Shown here piece after piece: positions 10,964 through 21,744 of a DNA stretch of 47,574 nt. Both the position numbers and the translations under genes were made by a program. Origin of the DNA: Trebouxia sp. TZW2008 (Eukaryota; Chlorophyta; Trebouxiophyceae; Trebouxiales; Trebouxiaceae); NCBI GenBank assembly GCA_002118135.1, contig BDIU01000443.1:1-47574 (forward strand). Reading direction: 5' to 3'. The notes beneath the pieces are model-generated. The model was not told the origin of the DNA and ran no database searches. It was given only the letters and a program-made list of their open reading frames with translations. Positions within the stretch are counted from its first letter, which is position 1, and every line of letters begins with the position of its first letter.

Positions 10964-13900
10964 CTAGCTCATGCTTCCGAGTTTTGATAAAAGCTGCTGC
11001 TTGTTACTATGCTTTTGTTGACTCTGCTGTTTGCTGCATACAAACAATCCTGGCATGACAGTACCTGCTGCCCATTCTGCCTTGGCAGCGCTGTACATGC
11101 ACTCAAGCTCCGCAAAGTCAGTCCTGTCTTGTGGCCCAGCGGGCTGCAGCAGCTTCTTCTTTTTCAGCTCTGACAGCTCAAATTCCTCCTTGTCTCCATC
11201 TTCGTACTGCACTGCATACCTGCACACCCCCAAGCAGACCATTGTAACAGCCTGATAACCAACATGTTACAAAAGCGGCAGACAGAGCAAAGCGTTAGCT
11301 GCACATTGCTTCAGCTATTCAACAGTACTGATTGCCTGCACCATTCTGAAACTTGGCAGCACTGTCGAGATCACCACATGCATGCTATTCTCAGCCATTC
11401 AGTCCATATATGCAGCACACAGCACTGCATCCAGGTGTAAAGCTAGCCTTGACAGGCTGTTTATTGTGGCGTGGAGCAAATGCAGTCACAGCTGACAACA
11501 GCAGATAAGGTCTGCAATTCTGACAATTGGCAAATGCAATGTGTGTTGCTGTAAAAGTCCATTTGAAAAATACAAAACCAGATCAATTTGCTCTGCCAGT
11601 ACTGAGACTATCACTTTTACATGTAGGGGGGGAGGCATGCAGCTAGGCAGATATAGTTCAGCATGGGTTCAGATGATGACAAAAAGTCAAGCAGGCTTGT
11701 GGGCATGACAACTAAGGGGACTGTGGCAGAACAAACCACTTCCTGCTCTCATGCTTGCCGATGATCCACCCAGTGTATGTCTGGACGCCCTTGTCAGTCT
11801 CAAAGTCCTTCTTGATGCAGCGTCCAATCAGTGGGTCTCTCTTTTCCGCTGAGTCATGCCTGGGACTGGAATCCTTCACCCCTTTGATCTCATCCACCCT
11901 GCTGTGCGGTTCCTTCTCAGCCATGTGACTGGCCTCTTCAGCAGGAGCTGACTCAGCAATGTCTTCCTTCCCGGCAGAAGTCTCCCTCCTATCCTCTGCC
12001 TTCTTCCCGCCAGATTTCGCTCCCAAGCTTGTAGTCAACCTGGCTGTGGCAGCTGCCTTGGCAGCTCTGCTGGTGCATGTTCTGGCGGGAGCTGCATCTG
12101 TTGGCTGCTCAGCTTGTGAGTCATCAGCAGTGTTTCCCGCTTGAGCTGATGCTGTCTGATCTTCAGCTGCTGCTGTGGCACCTTCACTTGTACCGCCTAC
12201 TTTGCCTGCTGCCCCTGTTTTGCCTGCTGTGCCGGCTTCTGCTGCGCCTGCTGAGGTTTGAATGCCCTCTGCCAAGCCAGGTATGGTCACAAAGGCAATA
12301 GAAGCATCCTCTGTTGGCACCACCTTGGTTGCAGTTGGCTCTGTTTCTGCTGCCTCATTCAATTTGGCCACTAGAGACTGTTGGGGCAGCTGTGGGGTGT
12401 TGGCCGCAGCCCCAGCAGGGGCAAGGGCAGAGCCAGGAGCAGCCTCAGCAGGGGCGGAGCGGGGATCGGCCCTGTCTGCTGCCTTGTTTTCCTTTTGAGA
12501 GGCAGGCTGAGTGTCCAGTGTGTTCTGAATTGGTGGCATGTCATCAGCTTCCTGAGAAGCTGCCGGTGCAGGTGACTGGCTGTGCTGCGTTTGACCTGCA
12601 GGCAATTTGTAAAATGAGGATGCATATGAATGTGTTGGGTCCTTTTGCAAGGCGCTCAGTGCTATTCATGTAGTGCAAGGCTGAACTGCAATGCAGGACA
12701 GACCACATACACATGCATGCGATGAGATGATGTCCTGCAATGTGATGCGATGCCATGCCATGCAATGCAATGCAATGCAATGTGATGCCATGCAATGTGA
12801 TGCGATGCGATGCAATACAATGCAATGTGGTGCAATGTGACGCAATGCAATGAATGTCTGCAGGTTTACCTGACATGCCTGATCCTCTCTTGTGTGGCTT
12901 CTTGGCCGTGAACAAGCCAGCAATGAAGCTTCCAAACTTCTGCATCCCGAGACGCTGCTTCAAAGTTGCACCCTGTGTAATGGCAACACACATTGACAGA
13001 GTTGGCACAAGCTCAGTTTAGTCTGAAAAGCGCATTTGGATGACAGCAGTTGACGTCATTGTTGGCAAATGCAGTGGGCGGCAATTGTATGTGAAGCCCC
13101 ATATAGCAATGCTGTCGATGTAGAAAATTGGGTCAAAGCGAGGTAAGCGCAAACATTGGACAGTTGAAGTCATTGACAAGTTTATGCACATTATTGTACA
13201 GATTGATAACTGCTGCGGCATGCTTTGAGATGCCAACCAAAGAAGTGCAAGTCGAGCGTTGGACAGCAAGATTGACCTGGCTACCAGGCAGTGCCTGCTC
13301 CTCTTCATCATTCTGAGTCTCTTGCACAGTCTCCAGCAAGTCCCCACCAAGCCCAGCAACACCTGCAAGAGCAAGTTCTGTTTTGATATCGTTTTTGTGT
13401 GTTGCCCACAGTGTCATGGGAAGGTGATGTTATGTTTGCCAGTGACATCTGACCATGCCCAAGTGCAAAGTTGACAGCCAGATGAACAGGTGCATCGAAT
13501 GATGCAGGCTTCCCAGATCGTTTGCTTTGTGATTCATCTGTGACTCGCGCCCGTGCTCAAGACTGACAATGAAAGCCAAACAGCTGCGTGCTTTGCATGG
13601 TGCACGCTGCTATGGCATCATCAATGCGACTACCAGCTCACAAGCAATCACCTTCCTCATCCTGATCGTCTGTGTTTGACACTAACTGATCAACAGCACA
13701 AAGCCTTGCTCTGCATCAGTCCCTGCTTCACCCATATGTGACGATCATTTGACAATGCCCAGAGGCGACTCTGACAGCCAATCAGCTGTGTGCATGAACC
13801 GTGCAAGCTGAATGGTGATCAGAACATGCTAGGCAGAACATGCTCGCTGCAGCAGTGCCCTTTCTAAGGTTGTGCTTGACAATGGAGTGCCAACTTTAAA

Positions 13901-16900
13901 GAGTGATTACCTTCTTCATCCTCTTCATCTGTGTCTGAGACTGGCTCATCAATGGCAGCAGGGCCTTGCTCTGCAGCAGTGTCTGCTCCATCTATAGCCA
14001 TGCTGCTGCTCTTGCCTTTCTCTCCTGTTGGCAGCTCTGCTAGAGGGGTGCGAAACTTGGCTGCTGCCTTGCCCTTGGGTTTAGCTGCATCTGCCGTCCC
14101 CTGCAGAGCGCAAGCAACATGTTGAAATGCAAGACTTAATTGTGAGCTGCTCCACCGACAGCCATGCTGCTGCGCTTCTCTTTCTTTCCTGTCTGTAGCT
14201 CTGCCAAAGGCGTGCGGGATTTGGCTGCTGCCTTGCCTTTGGATTTGGCTGCATCTGCAGCCCCCTGTGGAGCAGCATGCCTGTGTCAGAGGGTTTACAT
14301 TGCAAATGCTTTGGGCTTGTGAGACTGGCTCATATACAGTGACTAGGCCTTGCTCTGCAGCAGTGTCTGCTCCATCTACAGCCATGCTGTTGCTCTTGCC
14401 TTTCTCTCCTGTCAACGGCTCCGCTAAAGGCGTGCGAAATTTGGCCGCTGCCTTGCCTTTGCCTTTGGTGGCATCTGCAGTCCCCTATGGAGCAGCAGGC
14501 CTGTGCCTCAAGTTGTGTGTGTTGAGCCTGTGACACTGGCTCGTCAACAGCACTAGGGTCTTGCTCAGCAGCAGGCTCTGCTTGACTCTTGGTCATGATG
14601 CATTTCTCAACCTTGTCTCCTTTTGGCAGTTCTGTGCTAGAAGCGTAAGAGACTTGGCTGCTGCCTTGCCTTTGGCTTCTGCTGCATCTGCAGCTCCTTG
14701 TAAAGCGTCAGCAAAATGCTGGAGAGGTGTTGCACCAATCATGATAGGCATGGCGGTTGGCTGTATGTGCAAAAGAAGTGTGTGGCTTGGCTGCTGCCTT
14801 GCCTTACGGGTGGTGCTGAAACTGCAGCCAACAGTGAAGCATCAGCATGTGGGTGGGTGAGAGGAACAACGTCTTGTTGCACATGCAAAAGACTCATGTG
14901 GCTACACGACAGCCTTGCTGTTGACATCTACCATGTCTGCTTTGTCTGTCTTCTGTGAAGCAGACTTGCTGTACTAGAGGCAGTACGGTCAAAGATCACA
15001 AAAAACTGCTGTTGTGCAGAGCAGCTGTGCTTGCTTCATCGAGCCCGGAATGTCTTTGCTTCTGCATCACATAGCATATCATCAGCAGATGCAGTCTTAG
15101 GCAATGCATATGATGACCCCATAATTACAATGGACTGAGGGACTGACCTCTTATGCAGCTGAGGCATGCATTCGTGTAGGCAAAGTACTGACACACAGTG
15201 AGTTCGCACTTTCTGCATTCAGCTTTACCTCGTCTTCTGAAGCCTCGGCTTCCTCCTGGTCCCTTCTGCGCTTCTTACTGGCCTTGCTGGCAGCACTCTT
15301 CTTGACAGCACGTAGGTCCTTCTTCTTCTGCTCATAGGCCTCAATCAGGCCTGCCAGCTTTGGGTGGGCCTCAAGCTGACTGTCAAACCTCTTCTTGTCC
15401 TCTGCATCAGGTAGGCAACATCAGTCAAGACCTTGAAAGGACTTGACGCTGATACATCTTGATCAGAAAGAAGGACTGGGTGCTTGTAGTGCTCGAGAAT
15501 GGACCAAATTACTGTCTCCACCAGGCACAGGCTTGCAAGCTTTGGACAGGCCTTAATCTGACTGTCAAAACCATTTTGTAACACAATAACAAGAGCAGTT
15601 TGGATTTCGAGAGAGGTTCACACTGAGACACCTGCAACAAAAGAAGGGCTTCAAACTCGTAGGGCTTGAGAGTGCACCATGCTTTCAGTGTGCACCAAGC
15701 ACAATCATGCAGATCAACAATCTGTGCAATGACCAACAGGCCTGAACTGATGCAGATGACATCTGCAGATGCCTTTGTGCTTTGTTTGGCACTTACAGCA
15801 GCATTAGGCCTGTAATCAAGCTGTGACAGGCACCTCATGACCAGAAGACATGACAAGGCCAAGACAAGGGTATGCAGGCTATCTGTACTTACCCTCAGCC
15901 TGCTTAACATACTGAGCTTTCTCGCTGTCAAGCATTTGCAGCAAGAAGTGCAGGAGTCATAAACATGCTCTCAATTTGCCTGTGCTACTGCCCTGTTTTG
16001 CTGTCAGGCATTCACAGCAGGCAATGCAAGACGCCTCAACTGAACTGTAGCTTGCTTGTTTGCATTGTGCTATCTTGCTGTCGAGCATTTGCAAAAGGCT
16101 GTAAGAAGTTACCTTCAGCTTGCTTGTCATACTGGGCTCTCTCGCTATCAGGCATGTTCAGCCAAGCCTGGCGCTTGTCAATGCTGGTGCCCTCAAACAG
16201 GTCTGTAGCGGTGTACTCCAGAGCCAGGTTTTCATCCTCTTTCAGCCGTTTCTGCAATGAAATCAAAGCGTCGTTGTCAAACAGAACCCTACATGTTGGC
16301 ACTGTCAGGCGCTTTTGCTGCATAGCAGATGTATCGCGGTTCAAAAGGCAAACGTTCATCCTTCTACAATCGCTCCTGCAGTACAGTAAAGCTTGTATTG
16401 CCAGACAGCATCAAATGATCTTGCGCTGCCATGTGCACAGTAGCGCTGGCTGTGGTTGCCCTTCCTGTCAACTCACAGAAGCTGCTTGTCAATGGTGCCT
16501 ACAGCAAGACAGTGCTTGCTTCTCCACTTCAGCGCACTTGCAACACAGGGTTGCAACACCCTGGTCAGCGCTATACGCATGCATCAATATGTCTGTCAGC
16601 AGGCGTTTGTGGGGACAAGGAAGCTCACCTCAACTTGTTCCTTGATGTAGAAGTGCCTTGCATTCAGTGGCTTCTTGATGCCAAGTTGAGCTAACTGAAT
16701 GTCAATCACGCCCTTGTCATTTAGCTTCTTCACGTGCTTCTGAGCAAGGTAGCTGCGGTAGTGGGGGTGTGTCTTCTCGTATACCTCTACTTCTTTCTCC
16801 CACCTCAGCTGATCAGCTGCAAGCATTGCGAGACTTTAGTGGCTTGGCCTGTCAATTTTGCCTTGTAAAGGCTTGAACAGCATGCAACAGAGTGCTTTAC

Positions 16901-17828
16901 AAATGCAGCAAGTATGGCTGTGCTCAGCACACCTGCTGTCATGGCTGTCTTGAAAAGGACTCTTGCTTGTGCACAAGGCCTCTTGCTGAGTACACAGGGG
17001 CGCTTGCTGTGTACAAGCATAGACACAAGCATAGATGGTGTGCCAAATCAATTGACTCATGTGTATTGCATCCTTGTAGCTAAGTTGCAAAGAGTTCTCC
17101 GCTCAACGTATTCAAGGAATGATGAGTCCAGCTAATCGACACATCAATGCACAACATGCACCAATTGGCTCATTTGTGATGCACACTTACAGCTGAATTG
17201 CAAGCATCTCTGTCCTGAGCATGAACACAGACTATGGGCAATCGATGGTTCAGTGTGTAACATGCCAGCTATGCACAGCACCTGCCGCACGCTCTTGATA
17301 GACTGCCCTGTGTTCCTCATCAAGCAACTTCCACTCTTTCAGAGCGGCTGATCTGGCATCTGCTTGCAGATACTTTGTCTCAACTTTGTAGTAGTCATGC
17401 ATCTGCGCGTCTTGCAATAACTGCTTCTGCTTGTCTTGCACCTGCATACAGGACAGTGCATGTGTCATAATGAATGTCACTTCATGCTCATAAAGTTCAC
17501 CAGCACTGCATCAGGTAGACAGCCTACCAAAGCCCCAAAAGCTGTCAAGCAAGCTGCAGGTGCTCCCTTGAACACAGGCTTTGCCCCTCCCTTGTTCATT
17601 GGTGCGCGTTTTGCCCATTCTGCGTTGCATGAGCAGCTGATCAGTCAGTGAAGTTGGCTCGCTTGTGCTGAACAAGCTTCCAGTCGTACCTAACAAAGCC
17701 CCGGTGACAGGTGGTGGAGCGTCCACACGATTCTTGACGGGGTTGTTATCATCATCGAGTAGAAGGGTCGGGCGCGGCAACGACTTGCTGTAAAAGCTGC
17801 TGACTTTTTGCTTCTTTGCAGAGTGCAT
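10964..17828 (-). CDS. HMG-box protein with C-terminal Tudor-like domain
   Basis: Exons in gene order: 17828-about 17528, about 17441-17282, 16816-16629, 16251-16113, 15401-15229, 14100-13911, possibly about 13363-13283, 12972-12870, 12595-11737 and 11219-10964. Phases agree except at the exon 1/2 junction and between 13911 and 12972. The N-terminus is Lys/Ser-rich with QKVSSFY. Exons 2-3 encode an HMG-like box ending AALKEWKLLDEEHRAVYQER then RWEKEVEVYEK. A second box runs from KKPLNARHFYIKEQVE to DKRQAWLNMPDSERAQYDKQ. Next come a basic stretch (KKSAASKASKKRRR), an acidic exon (DTDEEDEE), a 285-residue Ala/Glu-rich linker and a domain GRCIKKDFE..YTGWIIGK..WYAVQYEDGDKEEFEL, typical of Tudor-like plant/algal chromatin readers. 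Probably a nuclear architectural or chromatin factor; the target is unknown. It diverges from MsrA. Confidence 0.8.
12720..12852. repeat. TGCAATG/TGCGATG imperfect repeat
   Basis: Irregular array of GCAATGCAATGTGATGCGATGC-like pentamer and decamer units in an intron of the HMG gene, directly 3' (in gene direction) of the exon ending at 12870. It produces His/Cys/Ile-rich open frames on the minus strand that are not protein coding. Confidence 0.85.
14135..14830 (-). pseudogene. three to four decayed copies of the HMG acidic exon
   Basis: The intact exon at 14100-13911 (GTADAAKPKGKAAAKF..EDEE) is preceded in gene direction by related blocks at about 14262-14140, 14487-14307, 14694-14527 and, weakly, 14830-14745. 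All share the Lys/Ala-rich start (minus strand AAGGCAAGGCAGCAGCCAA) and two share the GCTGCAGAGCAAGGCC / GAGCCAGT part. Each has frameshifts or a lost donor. Only the last copy before the next exon keeps both splice sites and frame. The spacing is 160-220 bp. Confidence 0.85.
15505..15950 (-). pseudogene. decayed copies of HMG-gene exons 4 end and 5 start
   Basis: At about 15585-15510 the minus strand repeats the start of the 15401 exon (TTTGACAGTCAG.TT.AGGCC..CC.AAGCT). Another weak copy lies near 15690-15640. At about 15950-15893 the minus strand repeats the end of the 16113 exon including its donor (GACAGCGAGAAAGCTCAGTATG..AAGCAGGCTGAGG/GTAAGT). Small fragments of the same piece also occur near 16000 and 16080. 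Confidence 0.7.
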
Positions 17829-18468
17829 CGTTCACTTGCAAACAGCCTTGCGCGGACTTTGCGCAGCTTGCAAGTAGCTTGGGGGCGATAAAACCTCTGA
17901 GATCTGCAACGAACGTAGTGAAAAGTGCCGTTCATGCCGGTTTGCGAGACAGCGATCTGCAAATTTTCCCGAAATTTGAATTCTCGTCTAAACATGCCAA
18001 AACGCAGCATGCAAAGCATGACCTGCAAAAGGAAAAGAAAGACAGAAAAAGGGCAAAAGCCCTGCCCTCTAAAGACTCCCTTGGCTTAGCCTGCCACCTC
18101 GCTGCTGACCTTGTTGCTTTCCTGCTTGCTAGATGAGACCTTCTGCGCAAATTATCTGATTCCATGCCAACTTTGCAGCGCTGCACAGCATCAAAAACGG
18201 AATCTGGTACGAATGCCATCTCAGTATTTGGTAGTCTGCTTCGTGACGCTTTCGTGAGTGGATACTAGCCTTAAATGCATAATCTCAGCTATGATTGTTG
18301 GGACTGTAAGCAACTGGTCTGCATCTGCATAGCTCAACGTGCATAATTCTCTCTGCACACGTGGATAACAGGAGACCGAACGTCCACGCATGCTTGTGGC
18401 ACAGACGCTCAGCGCTAGTGAATCGCTGATCCACCAAGCGATCTGCAAAACCACTGAACACCGAACGC
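17829..18468. promoter_or_regulatory. divergent promoter region between HMG gene and MsrA
   Basis: The start codons of the HMG gene (minus, 17828) and MsrA (plus, 18469) point away from each other with 640 bp between them. The interval must contain both promoters and may be shared. Both ends are richer in CpG than the introns. Open frames here (17816-18136 plus; 17932-18219 minus; 18221-18454 minus) show no domain. No core element was identified. Confidence 0.6.
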
Positions 18469-20652
18469 ATGGCCGCTACACATCTGCTTACGAAGGCACA
18501 GGTCGCCAGAGCCGCTGCACCCCAGTTGATCGCAAGCTGTAGCACTGCTGGTCGAGCTCCCAGCGCGTTGTTGCGCGGACAGCCCGTCCCTTGCCCACAG
18601 CGTCAAAACCACAGCAGGCAATCCGTTTCTACGTCTGCATTCCCATCTTGGGTGCCGCTGATTGGCAAGCAGAGAAAGCAGGTAATCTGCTAAGACAGCA
18701 TGCAGCTCAACCTCTGGAAACCAGTCTTGGCGGTAATGGCTGCGCTGCTTGCTTGGGGCCTGCTGCAGGTCTGTCGTCCAAAAGTCAATGCCGTGCAAAA
18801 CATATTCGAAACGCAGGGCATTCATTGTCACTTGCTTCTGCCTGCCAGCATCAAAAGCCTGCTGCATCAAAGTGAAGAAAGCTGCAACTTTGCAGGGTAG
18901 TACCAACAACCCAGTGCTGAACTGGGCAAGAACCACCAGGATGTCATGTCAACTAGCTCCCGCCAAAGCTCCTGCTGGTCAGGACATAGCCACCTTTGCA
19001 GGTATAGCATTCGCTTGATTTAAACAGTTGATTAAGGGATATCCTCATTGTCTGGACAATGCACCGGGAATCCAATCACCGCATACTGTCTGCAGTGTCT
19101 GGTGTCCAAAAATAAATAGGGTCAAGACCAATTTTCTAGGAACAAATGCACTGTGACATCAAGCAAACAATATTTGTACAACCAAGAACTGCCACATCTT
19201 TGTTGCAGCTGACCTTGACGCCCATTCTGCGCATGGTGGTTGCACACATCCAGTGTTGGTGTGTGAACACCCTTCTGCATACTGATATACAACAGCAACC
19301 ATTGTAGTGCATGGCAGCTTTCACCTCATCAGCACTAGCATCAACACCATCATTGCGATGTCGACACAAATATGCTTTCGACATTCCCGTCTGCACTGTA
19401 GGTGGGTGCTTCTGGGGAGTGGAGCTAGCATTTCAACGCGTACCTGGCGTTCTGAAAACCAGCGTAGGCTACACAGCAGGCCATGATCAGTCTCCAACAT
19501 ACAACAGCGTTTGCAGTGGCCAGACTGGTCACACAGAGGCTGTGCAGGCATGCCACCATCTTGTCTTTGTTACCATGATGCATCGTTCTATTGACTTTCA
19601 TGCACAGCTTGTAGGAAGCAAGCTCTGGGCAGCTTTCTAGCATGACATACTGTCAGGTTTTGATGTTGCTATCATTACTATTCCACCACCTTGAGAAAGT
19701 CGTTTGTGTTTGCCCCACTGTGTGGCGATGAGTGAGCAAACTGTGCCAGGCTTGACACAACATGGAGTGTATTTTGCAAATCGTTACTTCCACATCTCTT
19801 TGGACACTTTTTGCATCTCATCTGTCTGATGCCTTTTCTTCAACAAATCAACCGCACTTCTGTGGGTCCTTCTCATGCTATGTTTGAGACTTGACATTGC
19901 AGATTTCTGCATACAAGCATGATGTGACCGTGCTAGAACTGTATCTTAGTTGCATTCTGCTTGCAGGTGTACTATGACCCAAAAGAGACAGACTTCACAA
20001 AGCTGCTAGATTGCTTCTTTGAGCATGTTGACCCCACAACCTTGAACCAACAGGGCGGTGACCGCGGCACACAGTACCGCAGCGGGATTTACTACCACAA
20101 TGATGAACAGAAAGCAGCTGCTGAGAAGGTGAGCCTAGAGTTGGCTGCCAGGCCTTCCATTGTTACGTTTCATCATGCGCTATATAAATTGTCTGGCTCT
20201 ATACTGTGGCATTTTCAATACTGCACGTCTTGTTTGCACCAAATTCACTTCTGTGATACATCGTATTCTGGTCCATTCTGCGCAAGGTACCAGGAAAATT
20301 GCAGCCGAGGCTCATGGCGTGCTTCTGCTTGTGCAACAGAAGAGTTTGCAAAGCAATGTTTTGAATCAAAGCAATGTTTTAAATCAGCTTTTGAAGACAC
20401 CATAGTAAAATTGCAGGCCAGGCTAGTTACACGTTTGCGCTTTTGCAGGCGATAGAAGAGGTCAACAAGAAGCTGCAAAGCAATGTGTTCCGGCGAGTGG
20501 TAGGCAGCAAGGTTGTGTCTGAGCTGAAGCCCGCTTCTGACTACTATGTTGCTGAGAACTACCACCAGCAATACCTAGAAAAGGGTGGCAGATTCAGCAG
20601 ACCTCAGAATGCTTCAAAAGGAGCAACTGAAAAGATCCGCTGTTATGGTTGA
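18469..20652 (+). CDS. MSRA: peptide-methionine (S)-S-oxide reductase, plastid type (5 exons)
   Basis: Exons 18469-18681, 18896-19001, 19402-19547, 19967-20128 and 20449-20652 join in phase to about 276 residues. MsrA reduces methionine-S-sulfoxide in oxidised proteins. The catalytic motif GGCFWG spans the exon 2/3 junction. It is followed by [37 protein letters not shown], the family signature [14 protein letters not shown], and the C-terminal [19 protein letters not shown] with a Cys in EKIRCYG-stop that may act in resolution. The first ~80 residues ([20 protein letters not shown]..) are Ala/Ser/Arg-rich without acidic residues at the start, as in chloroplast transit peptides. Intron 3 appears to start with GC rather than GT (CAG/GCATGC), because using the nearest GT would drop the conserved Val-Gln. 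Intron 4 holds a decayed copy of exon 5 sequence. Confidence 0.95.
20280..20405 (+). pseudogene. decayed copy of MsrA exon 5 start
   Basis: The phrases AACAGAAGAG and TTTGCAAAGCAATGTTTT resemble AATAGAAGAGG..AAGCTGCAAAGCAATGTGTTC at the start of intact exon 5 (20449). A second mini-repeat of TCAAAGCAATGTTTTAAATC follows directly. The frame is not kept. Similarity is limited, so confidence is moderate. Confidence 0.5.
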
Positions 20653-21744
20653 TAGTTAGTGATTTGCCATGCGTCAGCTCGACAAAGAATGTTGTTTGGA
20701 CTCAATTCCATCTTAGAATATATCACTCCTTGTCATGTCTGCCAGCTGATATGTGGTGCAGGATTCAAAATGGTGTACACTACATGTAGGCTGGGCAGCT
20801 GCAGCAAAGAAATGGCTTTGTCAGCATGATAAGTTTGCAGAGCTTCAAGCAGTAATAGTTGCTCGACAGATGCATATGCGGCATGGCAGATTCTGACATT
20901 CAACAGATTGTGCATGCACACCTTTTTCAGAGTATCCACTTACCCAGCAACTGTTGTTACAACAGGTTGGCTTCTTCTTGTTTATTACCAGAGTTCAAGA
21001 GCCAGTCGTTGTGGCCCACGCATCCCACACTTCAAACGCAGGCAACGTCTTGTGAGAAAACAAACAGATTGCAACCACCAACGGGTTTTCAGATGCTGCA
21101 GTCAGTGTACGCAATTGTCGGTGCACTGCATAAATGGAAGGCAGCGAGCGTTACGTCCAAGCGTTTTGAACAGGCCAGAACTGAAGAAAGAAGCGTAACT
21201 CCAGCTTGTGCACTAGCCATGGCAGGCAGATGGTGGCCGGCACAGTCAATGTATGCTGACTGTTTGAAGACCCACATCGGCGTTAAGCGTGCCGTGACAA
21301 CACCGGCACGTTAGCATCGCCTATTTTGCTTATCCTGACACCTTCGATCATAAGTCTTTGTGCTGCCCTTTGCCATGGCTAGTGGCCTCGCAAAGACCCT
21401 ACAGGCTGAGCTTCCCTCACCCATTGAGTCCGTTTGGCAGTGGCCTTGAGGTAAAGGGTCCCTCTGCGCGACGTGCCTGCTCCTGCGCAGGAGCATGTTG
21501 TCTGCCACTCCTGAAGAAGGTCTTGACAAGTGCGAATTAGCAAGCCGCCAAGCCTTGCATAACATGTTAGCACATCTTCTGATATCTGAATGTCCAAGCG
21601 ATTATGTCGTCTGCCCTGATCGGTGCTGTGGCTGTCTCACGCCAGTGTCGGCATTGCGTGTTCGATTGCAGCACTGCGCTCGTTGCCACGGACAAATCCG
21701 CCATCTCCTGCTTCGCAGGCTCACACTCGCGTTTCCTACTCATC
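20653..21744. other. intergenic between MsrA and RBR ligase
   Basis: About 1.1 kb. No gene recognised. The right third, from about 21440, is more CpG-rich and probably carries the promoter and 5' UTR of the RBR ligase. An in-frame ATG at 21604 could extend that protein by 47 residues. Several open frames on both strands (20859-21314, 21311-21565) lack domains. Confidence 0.4.

Noticed and set aside
12544..13008. Minus-strand 154-codon frame with His/Ile/Ala repeats
   Set aside because: Most of it reads through the TGCAATG repeat; only 12972-12870 and the part before 12595 are supported as exons of the HMG gene.
18415..18936. Minus-strand 173-codon frame opposite MsrA exon 1
   Set aside because: Shadow of the transit peptide exon and intron 1; no domain or splice logic. 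The MsrA model on the other strand is strong.
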